Source: a secondary endosymbiont of Ctenarytaina eucalypti
GTDB taxonomy: Bacteria > Pseudomonadota > Gammaproteobacteria > Enterobacterales > Enterobacteriaceae
DNA: 64,000 nt
Assembly: GCF_000287335.1 (NCBI RefSeq)
Contig: NC_018419.1
Location: forward strand, 992,001 to 1,056,000
Direction of reading: 5' to 3'
Within the stretch, counting starts at the first letter, position 1; the number at the start of each line of letters is the position of its first letter. Under the pieces are notes generated by a model. That model did not search any database. It was not told the origin of the DNA and saw only the letters and a program-made list of their open reading frames with translations. This document shows, piece after piece, positions 43,284-53,221 of the stretch. The position numbers and the translations under genes were made by a program.

Positions 43284-43874
43284 TTATCGGTACCTGACGC
43301 CTTTAAGATCGAATTGAAACTTCACTATCATATTATTCGCAGGTTTTCCGGTTTCATAGGTCCACCTGTGCATTGCTAAACGAATGTCGCGCTCGAACAT
43401 GTTACGGGGTTGGGAAAACACAATACGCACATTTCTTACTCGTCCATGAATATTCACATCATATATTACGCTAACATTACCCTGAATTCCTAAGGCTCTA
43501 GCCTGCAGAGGATAAATGGGATTGATGCGTAGTATTGCTCTCGGTATATGGTTAACGTTTTTTAGCCCATTGCTTGCCGTCGTGATCGGATATTGAGCTT
43601 TTGTATATATTTTGGGTGGCCTTTTTTGAGGTCGTCTCTCTTTTTGGCGTAGCTCGGATTTAGGTTTTGGCTTGCGCTTTGGCGCCGGTTTTGCTTCTTT
43701 CATTGGCTCTTGCTGTAGTTTAGGTGCGTTTAGCATAACGATCATGTGCTGCTGCTCAACGGCTGAGGGTATATGCATTGTAGGGCTTTTAATATACAGC
43801 AAGGCTAGGATGACAAAGGCGTGTAATCCAGCTGATAGAATCAAAGACCAGGTCACGCAACGGGTCTGATGCAA
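43284..43874 (-). CDS. tonB: TonB energy-transducing protein
   Basis: Couples the inner-membrane proton motive force to outer-membrane receptors through the periplasm. The 196 residues compare with 239 in E. coli. One N-terminal membrane helix (about residues 7-28) keeps the SxxxH motif (S14, H18) that contacts ExbD. A Pro/Lys-rich periplasmic linker (about 55-90) is shorter than usual. The C-terminal domain has PIYPLQARALGIQGNVSVIYDV, the GRV motif and NMFERDIRLAMHRWTYETGKP. exbB, exbD and receptors are not in the window. Its retention next to loss of Feo suggests siderophore, haem or another TonB-dependent import remains. Confidence 0.94.
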   Translation of the reverse strand: MHQTRCVTWSLILSAGLHAFVILALLYIKSPTMHIPSAVEQQHMIVMLNAPKLQQEPMKEAKPAPKRKPKPKSELRQKERRPQKRPPKIYTKAQYPITTASNGLKNVNHIPRAILRINPIYPLQARALGIQGNVSVIYDVNIHGRVRNVRIVFSQPRNMFERDIRLAMHRWTYETGKPANNMIVKFQFDLKGVRYR

Positions 43875-45171
43875 AATAGGTTACTCCACATCATTGGCAG
43901 TCGTAGTTGAAAGTAGATTTTTAATTTCAATATCAATCATATAGCATTACTTGTATCTAGCCCGACGTTGCTTATCAGGCTTTTTTATTACATTACTTTC
44001 AATTTTTGTTGAATAACCTACGCAATTTGATGCGCTAGCGGCTAGCAGTGATTTTTTTTACGCAACATAAATGGCGTGCAGAATGCCTAAAATCGTAATG
44101 TGATTTAGCCTTGTGATCAGTCCCATTGGACCCGCCCGTGGGTGAATCATAAGCAAACAGGCTCTTTAGAAAACCCAAAAGAGTTTTTAATTAACACTGT
44201 TTTGGTTATATTAAGGAACGTCATGCTATACTGTATCAGTAAAAGAATTCGTCTCTACAAAATAACATCATTGAGCTAGGCTGCATCAGAAAATATCATG
44301 TTCAAAATGAAAAAGACATGTTGCTAAATTCTCATGCTAAAATAGTTTACTTTCCCATTTCCTTATAGTTACGAAAAAGAATAGCAAGGTTGGAAGTATA
44401 TTGTAGAGAAAGTAAGATAAGACGTAAGTCCGATCTAACAGATGAGCAGCGCACAACGTATAATACGCTTTATGCTGAATGATTATAAAAAACACTATTA
44501 TTGCATGAGCTCTATCAGATGTGAGAAAGAAGTGCAACTTCTCGGTTGGCCTTTTGCGGAAGATCGTATGCAAGACACGGGCTAGTGTAATAATTCCTGC
44601 TTGAAAGAAAACATACATTTTTTGATCCTGCTTTGGTTCATATTGGCTACTTAATCTAAGAAGGTCATTAGGTATTTGAAAAACGGTATCTATGTGGTCG
44701 TAATAACGTCAAGGAATAGAAAGAAAGAAATCAGAACCGTGCATTTCCAAAATAGTCTAGTACTAGTTCAAAACACTGTAGGATATTCAGTGCAGTTTAG
44801 GGGAGGATGATGCTCAGATCATCTCAGAAAGGGACATAGTCAAAGGACTGAAGCAGATGATGTTGTTCGGCACTATGCACATAGTGCGTATCGTATAGCA
44901 ATAGTTTAGTTATTGCAGAAAGGTATCATGAAGTCTCATCTTTTTACTTAAGTTATCAAGTATTTTTCCAATGCTTAGCGTCATGAAACTTGACTTCTTT
45001 TACTATGATGTATGTTCGTGTTGATTTTTTCATCATTTGATGAATCACTTGTTTACTGCAAGTGGAAAAGTAACATGTAGTCTTTTTTATATGAGACTTT
45101 TCTTTTAAATTGTGTTTTCTCCTTTCTTGGCAGCTCACGTCGGCCGTTTAATATCAGTGAAGCGAAACAAG
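43875..45171. other. 1.3 kb gene-poor stretch upstream of tonB
   Basis: Contains a 93-codon minus-strand frame (44337-44618) rich in hydrophobic residues. Its beginning (AGIITLARVLHTIF) faintly resembles the N-terminal membrane segment of cardiolipin synthase, but the rest does not, so I do not call it. No other feature is supported. Confidence 0.35.
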
Positions 45172-45200
45172 TTGACGGACTCTTTTTTACTCCTTAAAAT
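45172..45200 (+). promoter_or_regulatory. Sigma-70 promoter of the tRNA Met-Leu-Gln cluster
   Basis: TTGACG (45172-45177), a 17-base spacer, and TAAAAT (45195-45200) lie 38 bases before the tRNA-Met gene. This is one of the best promoter matches in the window and fits a stable-RNA operon. Confidence 0.65.
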
Positions 45201-45238
45201 GCCAAGTCAATTTCTAAATATCAATCATGCGGAAAGTT

Positions 45239-45315
45239 GGCTACGTAGCTCAGTTGGTTAGAGCACAGCACTCATAATGCTGGGGTCACGGGTTCGAATC
45301 CCGTCGTAGCCACCA
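45239..45315 (+). tRNA. metT: tRNA-Met, elongator (anticodon CAT)
   Basis: A 77-base cloverleaf with encoded CCA, nearly identical to E. coli metT. The acceptor stem GGCTACG pairs with CGTAGCC, the D arm holds GCTCAGTTGGTTAGAGC, and the perfect anticodon stem CAGCA/TGCTG encloses loop CTCATAA. The paired first acceptor base marks it as elongator rather than initiator. It begins the metT-leuW-glnU cluster as in E. coli. Confidence 0.96.
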
Positions 45316-45321
45316 TACTTT

Positions 45322-45406
45322 GCGGGAGTGGCGAAATTGGTAGACGCACCAGATTTAGGTTCTGGCACCACAAGGTGTGCGAGTTCAAATCTCGCCTTCC
45401 GCACCA
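45322..45406 (+). tRNA. leuW: tRNA-Leu (anticodon TAG)
   Basis: An 85-base class II tRNA with long variable arm and encoded CCA, matching E. coli leuW. The anticodon loop holds TTTAGGT with TAG. One G-T pair occurs in the acceptor stem (GCGGGAG/CTTCCGC). It lies six bases after tRNA-Met and is surely co-transcribed. Confidence 0.96.
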
Positions 45407-45426
45407 CCCCTGTAGTTAGTAGTTAA

Positions 45427-45501
45427 TGGGGTATAGCCAAGTGGTAAGGCAGCGGGTTTTGATCCCGCCATTCCCAGGTTCGAATCCTGGTACCCCAGTC
45501 A
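45427..45501 (+). tRNA. glnU: tRNA-Gln (anticodon TTG) with a TCA end
   Basis: Cloverleaf matching E. coli glnU: acceptor TGGGGTA/TACCCCA, anticodon stem GCGGG/CCCGC with loop TTTTGAT, and T arm CAGGTTCGAATCCTG. The discriminator G is at 45498 and is followed by TCA instead of CCA. The usable 3' end must therefore be made or repaired by the CCA-adding enzyme after trimming. Confidence 0.93.
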
Positions 45502-46454
45502 AGATGAGATGTGTCTGCAGAATGTTGGTATTGATGTTTCGTTAACCTTAATTTTATGCAGGCGCTATTTTCCTAATGAAAGAGCTTGCATGGATCAGGC
45601 GTAAGGATACTCAAGCACACCGATAGACCATGACATGCTCAATGAGAATCTATTCTCTCTGAAGTTGATCTCAGGTTAAAAACAGATATTGCACCAATAC
45701 AGGAGGAAATCCTAGGTGAATATATTCAAGCTGGGTCGTTAGATGTCCTGGATAGGGATATGATTATTTACCACATTACCTTCTGTAGTCTAAAAATGCC
45801 TGACGCATAGTCTTTTCATCAGTGATCTCCATGTCTATATGTCATTTACTGATTAATACTAATGGGTTTGTAGAGCGTATGCATACTTAGGAGCATTAAC
45901 ATAATAGAAAGTATTTTTTCTTTTTCGATTACACAAGAATTAGGCATGAATGATTATTCCGATGCAGTACATAAAATTGTTTTAGGTGAACGTTTTATAG
46001 AGAAAATATCTATACTTAGGTAATAAGCTAGTTTCATCGTGCTTTTTATTATTTTTCAATTTATTAAATTAATATTTAGGTTCACACTGAATCCCTCAAA
46101 GCAGATTGTTGTGTTTATCATTATTCATTACTATGTGAGTAATCTTTTTATATATGTTGATGTAAAGTTTTGATATCGCATGATAATATCACATCAAATA
46201 CATCAACTGCTATCAGTGATAACTACACGCTGCGGTAGTTACTTTTGGGTGTGTAAAAATAGTAGTATATTCGCTAATATGCTAGCGTGTAAAAGCAAGC
46301 AATCTTCATTATAAGCTTATGCTAGGTGCCGATAGCAAGCTCTATTAATGAAATAATAGGTAACATTCGCCATACTATTTCAGTGAGTGAGATGGTATGG
46401 CTAAAACATAAATACTAGAGCTATTTTTTTGCATTTTATATTAGCCATGATTTT
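45502..46454. other. 0.95 kb gene-poor gap inside the glutamine tRNA cluster
   Basis: In E. coli the two glutamine tRNA types lie in one operon with metU between. Here about 950 bases of AT-rich DNA separate them and no tRNA-like sequence was recognised in it. No protein gene is visible. Confidence 0.45.
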
Positions 46455-46529
46455 TGGGGTATAGCCAAGCGGTAAGGCACCGGACTCTGACTCCGGCATT
46501 CCCAGGTTCGAATCCTGGTATCCCAGCCA
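46455..46529 (+). tRNA. glnV: tRNA-Gln (anticodon CTG)
   Basis: A 75-base cloverleaf with encoded CCA. Acceptor TGGGGTA/TATCCCA has one G-T pair. The anticodon stem CCGGA/TCCGG encloses loop CTCTGAC with CTG. The body is nearly identical to the TTG isoacceptor upstream, apart from the anticodon arm. It reads CAG codons. Confidence 0.95.
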
Positions 46530-46868
46530 TTTCAATACTCACAAGCCATAATAAAAATCTTATCTACTGCTTAGATAGTGAATAAAATTCACACCGCAAA
46601 AAACTGCAGGTACCAATTGCCATTTCTTACTGATATGTATTATTGGCTTAATATAAAGGTGTGAAGATGATCTAGGCAGGTGTAAGTATATGCACTTTCA
46701 TCTATGCGATGAAAGGGGGCGATCAATTATTTTACGAATGATGCACGGTACTTTATTTGCTTACTGAGAAAATTCAGTCAGTTTTGTTGATATAAGGTGT
46801 AAATTGATAGAGTGCAGCCTAGCATCAGTAGGTTATACTGCGCTCATGAATTCAGAAAAAATAACAAA
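46530..46868. other. Gap between tRNA-Gln and the frr terminator
   Basis: AT-rich. asnB, found after this tRNA group in E. coli, and dxr, found after frr, were not recognised. Confidence 0.45.
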
Positions 46869-46925
46869 TATCAAAATAACCACATCCCTTATCTTGAGGA
46901 GATGAGGGATGTGGTTATTTTGATA
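46869..46925 (-). terminator. 26-bp hairpin ending the rpsB-tsf-pyrH-frr operon
   Basis: Arms 46869-46894 and 46900-46925 pair over 26 bp with one G-U wobble and a five-base loop. On the minus strand it begins 50 bases after the frr stop and is followed by TTTGTTATTTTTTC, a good U-rich tract. This fits an intrinsic terminator, although the stem is far longer than usual. Confidence 0.8.
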
Positions 46926-46975
46926 GAACGGTCAGCTAAGTGAACTGAGAAATGTATTGTCAAAGCTGTATTAAA

Positions 46976-47533
46976 TTACGTTTCTATTAATTCTTGTTCT
47001 TTTTCCGCTAGAGCGTTATCGAGCTTTTTAATCCAAGCATCCGTGAGTTTTTGGATTTCGTATTGCGATAGGTGGTCCGCATCTGCACTAATAGTTTTGT
47101 CTTTTAAGAGTGCCTTCACTTTCTCATTGGCATCACGACGGACATTGCGTACGCATACTCTTGCCTGTTCCGCAGCAGTACGCACTACTTTTATTAGATC
47201 TCGGCGGCGATTTTCAGTTAGCGGAGGCAGGGGTATGCGAATAATGGAACCAGTAGAGGAGGTGTTTAGCCCAAGCTCCGAAGCCATAATTGCCTTTTCC
47301 ACCGCTGGTGTCATCGTGCGGTCAAAGATGGTGATAGCCAGAGTGCGTGAATCCTCAGCGACAACATTGGCTACCTGACGTAAGGGGGTCAGCGTGTCGT
47401 AATACTTAACTCGAATACCGTCAAGAAGACTCGGAGAAGCTCGTCCTGTACGGACTTTGCTAATGTAGTGTTTAAACGCACCGATGCATTTTTCCATGCG
47501 CATCTCGGTATCTGTAGAGATTGTATTAATCAT
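46976..47533 (-). CDS. frr: Ribosome recycling factor
   Basis: With EF-G it splits post-termination ribosomes. The upstream TTG of the open frame is rejected. The ATG at 47533, with AGGGGG seven bases before it, gives 185 residues, exactly the E. coli length. [53 protein letters not shown] and [14 protein letters not shown] segments (here [10 protein letters not shown]) are the family hallmarks. It is the last gene of the rpsB-tsf-pyrH-frr operon. Confidence 0.96.
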   Translation of the reverse strand: MINTISTDTEMRMEKCIGAFKHYISKVRTGRASPSLLDGIRVKYYDTLTPLRQVANVVAEDSRTLAITIFDRTMTPAVEKAIMASELGLNTSSTGSIIRIPLPPLTENRRRDLIKVVRTAAEQARVCVRNVRRDANEKVKALLKDKTISADADHLSQYEIQKLTDAWIKKLDNALAEKEQELIET

Positions 47534-47595
47534 GTTCAAACCCCCTGAGATTTTGTTATCTGGTCAGGACCTCGGGCATTAATTTCGAGGATTTT

Positions 47596-48330
47596 TTATG
47601 CATTGGTGTGTGTAATTAAAGTGCCTTCTTTATCACCCATGATTACCCGCCTTAGTGCGCCAGGTTTATTCATATTAAACACGTGTATTGGCATATTATG
47701 ATCTTGCGCTAGGGTTAAGGCAGCTACATCCATAACTTTTAATTTTTTTTCTAGCATATCCTGATAGCTTAATTTCTCGTAAAGTGTAGCATCTGAATAT
47801 TTTACTGGATCGGAGGAAAACACGCCATCTACTTTTGTAGCTTTAAGAACGGCTTCAGCTTTAATTTCAATACCACGTAGACAGGCTGCAGCATCGGTAG
47901 TAAAGAAAGGGTTCCCCGTACCGGCAGAAAAAATCACCACGCGATTATTGCGAAGTAGGCTAATAGCTTCTGTCCAGCTGTAGTTTTCGCAGACACCATT
48001 TAACGGTATTGCTGACATCAGGCGGGCGTTGACATGGGCACGATGCAAGGTATCGCGTATTGCTAGACCGTTCATAACAGTTGCCAACATCCCCATATGA
48101 TCTCCTACCACTCGATTCATGCCAGACGTTGCCAGCTCCGCACCGCGGAACAAGTTGCCGCCTCCTATCACCAGACCCACCTGAATACCCCGCTCTACTA
48201 GTTCTTTCACGTCCTGAGCAACGTCATGAAGCATACTAGCATCGATACCGAAACCTTGAGATCCTTGCAGTGCTTCTCCGCTCAATTTGAGCAGTATACG
48301 CCGGTACATAGGTGTTGTGTTGGTTGCCAT
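47596..48330 (-). CDS. pyrH: UMP kinase
   Basis: Makes UDP from UMP; it is the hexameric bacterial-type enzyme of the amino-acid-kinase fold. The 244 residues match E. coli PyrH (241). Motifs include [11 protein letters not shown] near the start, [42 protein letters not shown] and KATKVDGVF. It lies between tsf and frr in the conserved operon, 62 bases before the frr start. Confidence 0.97.
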   Translation of the reverse strand: MATNTTPMYRRILLKLSGEALQGSQGFGIDASMLHDVAQDVKELVERGIQVGLVIGGGNLFRGAELATSGMNRVVGDHMGMLATVMNGLAIRDTLHRAHVNARLMSAIPLNGVCENYSWTEAISLLRNNRVVIFSAGTGNPFFTTDAAACLRGIEIKAEAVLKATKVDGVFSSDPVKYSDATLYEKLSYQDMLEKKLKVMDVAALTLAQDHNMPIHVFNMNKPGALRRVIMGDKEGTLITHTNA

Positions 48331-48471
48331 GTGATTTATTCCTTGAACCCAATATTATCGTATAGCATTAACCTAGTGCTGTGTCAGAGTAAAATTAGGG
48401 AAGTATATGTTATAGATATTATTTTGGCTTATTGAAGGGATGTTACCTATAGGTGATTTTACGATACCGCA

Positions 48472-49329
48472 TTAACACTGTTGCTTTATTTCAGCTACTT
48501 CAGCGGCGAAGTTAACCGCCGCTTTCTGAATGCCCTCACCGACCTCAAAACGAAGGAAATGATTCACTCTGGCGCCGTGTTCATTTAAAACGTGCCCCAC
48601 GGTCTTGCTCGGTTCCATAACGAATTGCTGGCCAGTCAGAGAAAGCTCATCAATGAATTTACGCATACGACCTTCAACCATTTTTTTTGCGATTTCAACT
48701 TTTTTACCGGACTGCATAGCTATTGCTAGTTGAATTTTATGCTCACGGGATATCATGTCGGCCGGTACATCATGTCCTGTCATATATTCTGGATTGCTAG
48801 CGGCGATGTGCATCGCGACCTGCTTCAAAAGTTCTTCGTTCGCGTCGGTTCCAGAAACTATGACACCAAGGTGCAGCCCATGCAGGTAAGAGCCGATGAG
48901 TTGCCCCTCTAGAACACCCATCCGGCGGATGCTAATGTTTTCACCAAGCCTAGCAACGAGGGCGATACGTTTTTCTTCAAATCTGGCCTTTATTTCCTCA
49001 AGATTGGGTATGCGTTGTTTCAGTGCAAAGGTGATTATTGCTTCTCCAAGGGACCGGAATGCTTTATCTTTGGTAACAAAATCGGTTTCACAATTCAACT
49101 CGATGATGACTCCGTATTTTCCGTCTGGCGAGATTTGATTAAGGATAAGGCCTTCAGCTGCAATACGACCGGCTTTCTTGGCAGCTTTCATCGTGCCTGA
49201 TTGGCGCATATTGTCGATAGCTAGTTCGATATTTCCCTTTGTTGCAACTAGGGCTTGCTTGCACTCCATAATGCCTGCGCCAGTACGTTCACGCAGGTCT
49301 TTAACCAGGGCAGCGCTAATATCGGGCAT
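48472..49329 (-). CDS. tsf: Translation elongation factor Ts
   Basis: Guanine nucleotide exchange factor for EF-Tu. The 285 residues align along all of E. coli EF-Ts (283). The N-terminal UBA-like domain ([20 protein letters not shown]), the EF-Tu contact motif TDFV (CETDFVTKD) and [13 protein letters not shown] near the end are intact. It follows rpsB after 116 bases. Charged surface segments have drifted, as is common in symbionts. Confidence 0.97.
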   Translation of the reverse strand: MPDISAALVKDLRERTGAGIMECKQALVATKGNIELAIDNMRQSGTMKAAKKAGRIAAEGLILNQISPDGKYGVIIELNCETDFVTKDKAFRSLGEAIITFALKQRIPNLEEIKARFEEKRIALVARLGENISIRRMGVLEGQLIGSYLHGLHLGVIVSGTDANEELLKQVAMHIAASNPEYMTGHDVPADMISREHKIQLAIAMQSGKKVEIAKKMVEGRMRKFIDELSLTGQQFVMEPSKTVGHVLNEHGARVNHFLRFEVGEGIQKAAVNFAAEVAEIKQQC

Positions 49330-49445
49330 TATATGTTCCTCGTTATTCCGTGTTGTAGAGAAGCTAAAGAAGAAGGTTTGTAATAGGCCCTGTAAAGCAT
49401 ATATTGTAAGATTAGTTACGCGGGCGCGTCTTCACCTTTTTTTGA

Positions 49446-50171
49446 TTATTCAGATTCGATAAAGTTTTCTTCAGTTTTCCGCGTCAGGTCTTGAGAACGG
49501 CCGGCGCGTACAGTATTTGCAACGGCGGTCAGGTAGAGCTTAATTGCACGAATGGCGTCGTCATTGCCTGGGATCACAAAGTCTACACCGTCGGGATTAG
49601 CGTTTGTGTCAACGATAGCGAAAACTGGAATGCCCAGATTATTGGCTTCTTTAATAGCAATGTGTTCGTGTTCCGCATCTATAACAAACAGCGCATCTGG
49701 AAGCCCTCCCATGTTCTTGATACCGCCAAGGCTGTTTTCTAGCTTAGATAGTTCACGCATGCGCATCAGCGCCTCTTTCTTGGTTAGTTTCTCGAAAGTA
49801 CCGTCCTCAGACTGCATTTCTAGGTCTTTTAAACGCTTGATAGACTGACGAACTGTTTTCCAATTGGTCAACATTCCACCCAACCAGCGATGGTTAACGA
49901 AGAATTGATCACAGCTCTTTCCCGCTTCTTTGACCGCTTCAGTTGCAGCACGCTTAGTGCCGACAAATAGGATTTTACCTTTTCGAGCAGCGAGTTTGCG
50001 TAAAGCAGTTATAGCCTCGTTAAACATTGGTAAGGTTTGTTCTAGGTTGATGATGTGGACTTTATTACGGGCACCGAAGATGAAAGGCTGCATTTTTGGG
50101 TTCCAGTAACGGGTTTGGTGACCAAAGTGAACACCAGCCTGGAGCATGTCACGCATGGAAACAGTTACCAT
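49446..50171 (-). CDS. rpsB: 30S ribosomal protein S2
   Basis: A late-assembling small-subunit protein. The open frame extends upstream, but the ATG at 50171, with AGAGG eight bases before it, gives [25 protein letters not shown] and 241 residues, the E. coli length. [15 protein letters not shown] and FVIDADHEHIA-type motifs (here [11 protein letters not shown]) are intact. It begins the rpsB-tsf-pyrH-frr operon. Upstream, in what should be the mRNA leader, lies a 30-bp perfect hairpin that may affect expression. Confidence 0.97.
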   Translation of the reverse strand: MVTVSMRDMLQAGVHFGHQTRYWNPKMQPFIFGARNKVHIINLEQTLPMFNEAITALRKLAARKGKILFVGTKRAATEAVKEAGKSCDQFFVNHRWLGGMLTNWKTVRQSIKRLKDLEMQSEDGTFEKLTKKEALMRMRELSKLENSLGGIKNMGGLPDALFVIDAEHEHIAIKEANNLGIPVFAIVDTNANPDGVDFVIPGNDDAIRAIKLYLTAVANTVRAGRSQDLTRKTEENFIESE

Positions 50172-50206
50172 GATAAAACCTCTAAGTGGGGGTAGGGTTA
50201 TGCCTC

Positions 50207-50272
50207 CGGGTATCAACACATGTGACTGACTCCGACTGTTAGGTCGGAGTCAGTCACATGTGTTGATACCCG
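50207..50272 (-). promoter_or_regulatory. 30-bp perfect hairpin in the rpsB leader
   Basis: The left arm 50207-50236 and right arm 50243-50272 are exact reverse complements over 30 bp, with a six-base loop. It begins 35 bases upstream of the rpsB start codon and lies between rpsB and divergent map. In E. coli this leader carries an S2 autoregulatory structure, also annotated as the tff/t44 RNA. Whether this hairpin replaces it is unknown. On the rpsB-sense strand it is followed by GGAGGC rather than a U run, so it is not a simple terminator. Confidence 0.75.
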
Positions 50273-50504
50273 TTTTGAATAGCACAATTAAATTTAGTTG
50301 CGTTGAACAACACACGACCTAAAAACCGGATCTTATATCAAAAAATAATTTATGCCATAAATTACATAAAGATTCCACAAAACTTTATTCGTAAGATAAA
50401 AAATCATCATTTGGAACTCAAAAGCTGTACTGATATTATTATGCTACTTGTTTATTTATCTTAATATGATCTTATTGATTTTTTCGCCGATTGTGGATCT
50501 TTAC

Positions 50505-51293
50505 ATGCCCATTCCTATCAAAACATCAGACGATATTGCTAAAATGCGCGTTGTCGGCCGGATGGCCGCTGAGGTGCTAGAAATAATTAAACCTTATATT
50601 CAATCTGGTATAACCACTGGAGCGTTAGATCGTTTTTGCCACCAGCATATTACTGAAAAACAGCAAGCTGTTGCTGCGTCACTCGGGTACTACGGATTTC
50701 CGAAATCAGTATGCATTTCGGTGAATGAAGTGGTGTGCCATGGTATTCCAAGCTATGAGAAAAAACTGAAAGATGGTGACATTCTGAATATTGACGTTAC
50801 GGTTATTAATGATGGTTTTCACGGGGATACCTCAAAGATGTTTATCGTCGGTAAACCGACCATTCTTGGCGAAAGGTTATGCCGGGTAACTCAAGCAAGT
50901 CTGTATCGAGCTATCAGCATGGTGCAGCCTGGCATACGTCTTCGTGCTCTCGGCCAAGAGCTTCAGCAGTTTGTCGAAGCGGAATGTTTCTCGGTGGTAC
51001 GTGAATATTGTGGCCATGGTATTGGGGAAGGCTTTCATGAGGACCCAAAGGTGCTACATTATGCTGGCGATGATAACGGCGTGGTGTTGCAGCCTGGCAT
51101 GGCATTTACTATTGAGCCTATGGTCAATGCTGGCGACCACCGTATACGGACTATGAAAGATGGATGGACCGTAAAAACAAAGGATCGAAGCCTGTCAGCA
51201 CAGTATGAGCATACGGTAGTTGTGACCGAGGATGGCTGCGAAATTATGACTTTACGTACTGATGAGCAGTTTCCGGCGCTGATCCACCACTAG
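50505..51293 (+). CDS. map: Methionine aminopeptidase, type I
   Basis: Removes the initiator methionine from nascent proteins. The frame opens at 50448, but the ATG at 50505 (MPIPIKTSDDIAKMRVVGRM) aligns with the E. coli start (MAISIKTPEDIEKMR), giving 262 residues against 264. The metal-binding residues sit in the usual places: NIDVTV, HGDTSKMF, YCGHGIGEGFHE, TIEPM and YEHTVVV. The gene is divergent from rpsB, the standard enterobacterial arrangement. glnD, which follows map in E. coli, is not recognisable downstream. Confidence 0.96.
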   Translation: MPIPIKTSDDIAKMRVVGRMAAEVLEIIKPYIQSGITTGALDRFCHQHITEKQQAVAASLGYYGFPKSVCISVNEVVCHGIPSYEKKLKDGDILNIDVTVINDGFHGDTSKMFIVGKPTILGERLCRVTQASLYRAISMVQPGIRLRALGQELQQFVEAECFSVVREYCGHGIGEGFHEDPKVLHYAGDDNGVVLQPGMAFTIEPMVNAGDHRIRTMKDGWTVKTKDRSLSAQYEHTVVVTEDGCEIMTLRTDEQFPALIHH

Positions 51294-51829
51294 CTTCCTT
51301 AAGATTTTTTTATCCGCGCCTATATATTAGGTAGCCGGGGCACATTTTAATAAAGCGGAGATTATACAAGGTGCATACAGCGCTACTGCGCTATGTATGG
51401 TTACACAATGGCGGCGGATGAGATGATTAGTTAATATACTACCCTACAAAGGGGGAGGAGGTCGGTTTTATCCTGCACTGCTATTTATCTAGCCGTATGA
51501 TTGTCTTAAACTTCTTTTCTAAAAGCAAATTAGAAGAATTTAAGAAAGCATCTGATTGTTAATCAGCTTCATATATGTTTCTTGCGTTAGTATTTGAAGA
51601 AGACTATGTAGTGAAAATTGATATAATGCCGCTCTCTTGTAAAGGAGCCTAGGGATTGATAGAAAGAGGCATTCTAGATTAGATACCCGACTCTATATCG
51701 CTAAACGGCTCTTGACAACCTGCTCGCTATAGCTAAGCTTTATTAGATGATACGCAAGCATGCTATTCATGCTATGACTGTGAAGTAGAGGAGGGAGATC
51801 TTTTTCAGGAAAAGAAGTTTGAACAAAAA
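51294..51829. other. 0.5 kb gene-poor stretch after map
   Basis: No gene recognised. The distal part of a dedA fossil on the minus strand would reach into this stretch if full length. Confidence 0.4.
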
Positions 51830-52010
51830 AATTTTTTTAACTGGCTAGAGCTGCTAGAAGAGTTATGATTTCACGATATGAATGGCCCGTGATGTTCCTA
51901 GCAGGGCTATGTTGTAACTGTGCAGTTGAACCAAGCGATTTATGCAATCGTAAAATTATTATTTAGTCATTAATACCCAACTATAGCCTATAAGAAATTA
52001 TTTTTCTGCT
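51830..52010 (-). pseudogene. dedA: Fossil of dedA, membrane transport-family protein
   Basis: Downstream of truA on the same strand, as in E. coli truA-dedA. The minus strand near 51840-51900 reads SPARNITGHSYREIITLLAAL, which follows [25 protein letters not shown] in register at P, G, H, S-Y-R and the following hydrophobic run. A stop follows where the helix should continue, and the surrounding sequence is not readable. DedA proteins are inner-membrane proteins linked to lipid-carrier recycling and membrane homeostasis. Confidence 0.5.
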
Positions 52011-52298
52011 GAGATTTGTTTCTGAAAAAGTATTTTATATAAAATATTATATTTTTAGATAAAAATCTAGTCTTTTTGCAGAAAAATTCCCCGCGTGTAA
52101 ACAATAAGAAGCCGATAAGCTGGGGCGGAAAAAGTGCGACTAGTTAATGTGTTGAGCAAAATATCATTATGGATAGCGTAACTACTTATACTCTGCATGC
52201 GTGAGCGGTTTTTTAGATCAACGAGAGATCTGCAGGATACAACTTGATAATATATTGTATGTAGTAATTTTGGTAAAGCTATTTTGTATAGATGAGAA

Positions 52299-53084
52299 TT
52301 ACTCCATCATCCCTAATGGGCCTGACATCGGCATCGGTAGCGCTAAATGCGATGGATATTCTACTGCCGTTAGATACAACCCATCTGCTTTTGCGGTAGC
52401 GCCTCCTTGCCTCCGGTCGCGGCAAGCCAGAAGTTCGGCTATCCAGCCTTCCGGTTGGTTTCCACATCCCACTTCAAGTAGGCTGCCTACAATATTACGA
52501 ACCATATGATAAATAAAAGCATTTGCTTTAATATCAACTACCACATATAGCCCTTTTCTATTAACGTGTAAATAGTGTACGTTACGATAGGCAGTGCGAG
52601 ATTGGCACTGAAGGGCGCGAAAAGAGGTAAAATCGTGCTCTCCTAGTAAACATTGTCCAGCACGTGCCATAGAGGACGCATCGATGGGACGGTAATAGTG
52701 AGTCATCCCACGGACGAGTAACGCTGGTCGTAAATGATGATTATATATAATATAGCGATATCGTCGGGCGATAGCGCTAAAACGCGCATGAAAGTCTTCC
52801 GGCATGGGTGCCATCCATCGTACGGCGATATCGGCGGGCAAGTTAGCATTGACGCCACGCGTCCAGGCATCTTCTGACCTGCAAACCCGAGTGTCGAAAT
52901 GAACAACTTGTCCTGTGGCATGCACGCCAGCATCAGTACGTCCGGCTGAGTAAACGGCGATAGCTTCATTGGCTACTGTTGATAGTGCGCGCTCAAGACA
53001 GTCCTGAATGCTCGGTACTTTCTTCTGGCGCTGCCAGCCGTAATATGCACTACCGTCATACTCAATGCCGAGCGCTAGCTTCAC
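52299..53084 (-). CDS. truA: tRNA pseudouridine(38-40) synthase
   Basis: Isomerises uridines 38-40 in the anticodon arm of many tRNAs. The 261 residues start at [20 protein letters not shown], which lacks the short N-terminal extension of the E. coli protein (270). The catalytic aspartate is in [27 protein letters not shown] and [17 protein letters not shown] are conserved. It lies downstream of pdxB and a usg fossil on the same strand and upstream of a dedA fossil, preserving the E. coli order. Confidence 0.96.
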   Translation of the reverse strand: MKLALGIEYDGSAYYGWQRQKKVPSIQDCLERALSTVANEAIAVYSAGRTDAGVHATGQVVHFDTRVCRSEDAWTRGVNANLPADIAVRWMAPMPEDFHARFSAIARRYRYIIYNHHLRPALLVRGMTHYYRPIDASSMARAGQCLLGEHDFTSFRALQCQSRTAYRNVHYLHVNRKGLYVVVDIKANAFIYHMVRNIVGSLLEVGCGNQPEGWIAELLACRDRRQGGATAKADGLYLTAVEYPSHLALPMPMSGPLGMME

Positions 53085-53190
53085 TGTGCTATCATCGACT
53101 ACCGCTGGTAGTCGCCTCGTATATCTATTAAAGCGGAATGCCGGTTGGGCAGTCAGCGTGTACTGGTCTCGACAATTGCTGTCGCTCTAG

Positions 53191-53221
53191 TTAAGAGAAA
53201 CGCTATCAGCGTTTCTCTTAA
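53191..53221. repeat. 14-bp perfect hairpin upstream of truA
   Basis: TTAAGAGAAACGCT (53191-53204) and its exact complement (53208-53221) are separated by three bases, about 107 bases before truA. No U run follows on the minus strand. It may be a relic terminator of usg or a processing site. Confidence 0.5.

Noticed and set aside
44337..44618. 93-codon hydrophobic frame considered as a cardiolipin synthase fossil
   Set aside because: Only the first 15 or so residues resemble it faintly. The rest does not match and the orientation differs from E. coli.
50448..50504. Longer N-terminus for map
   Set aside because: The extra 19 codons are absent in Map proteins. The internal ATG aligns with the known start.
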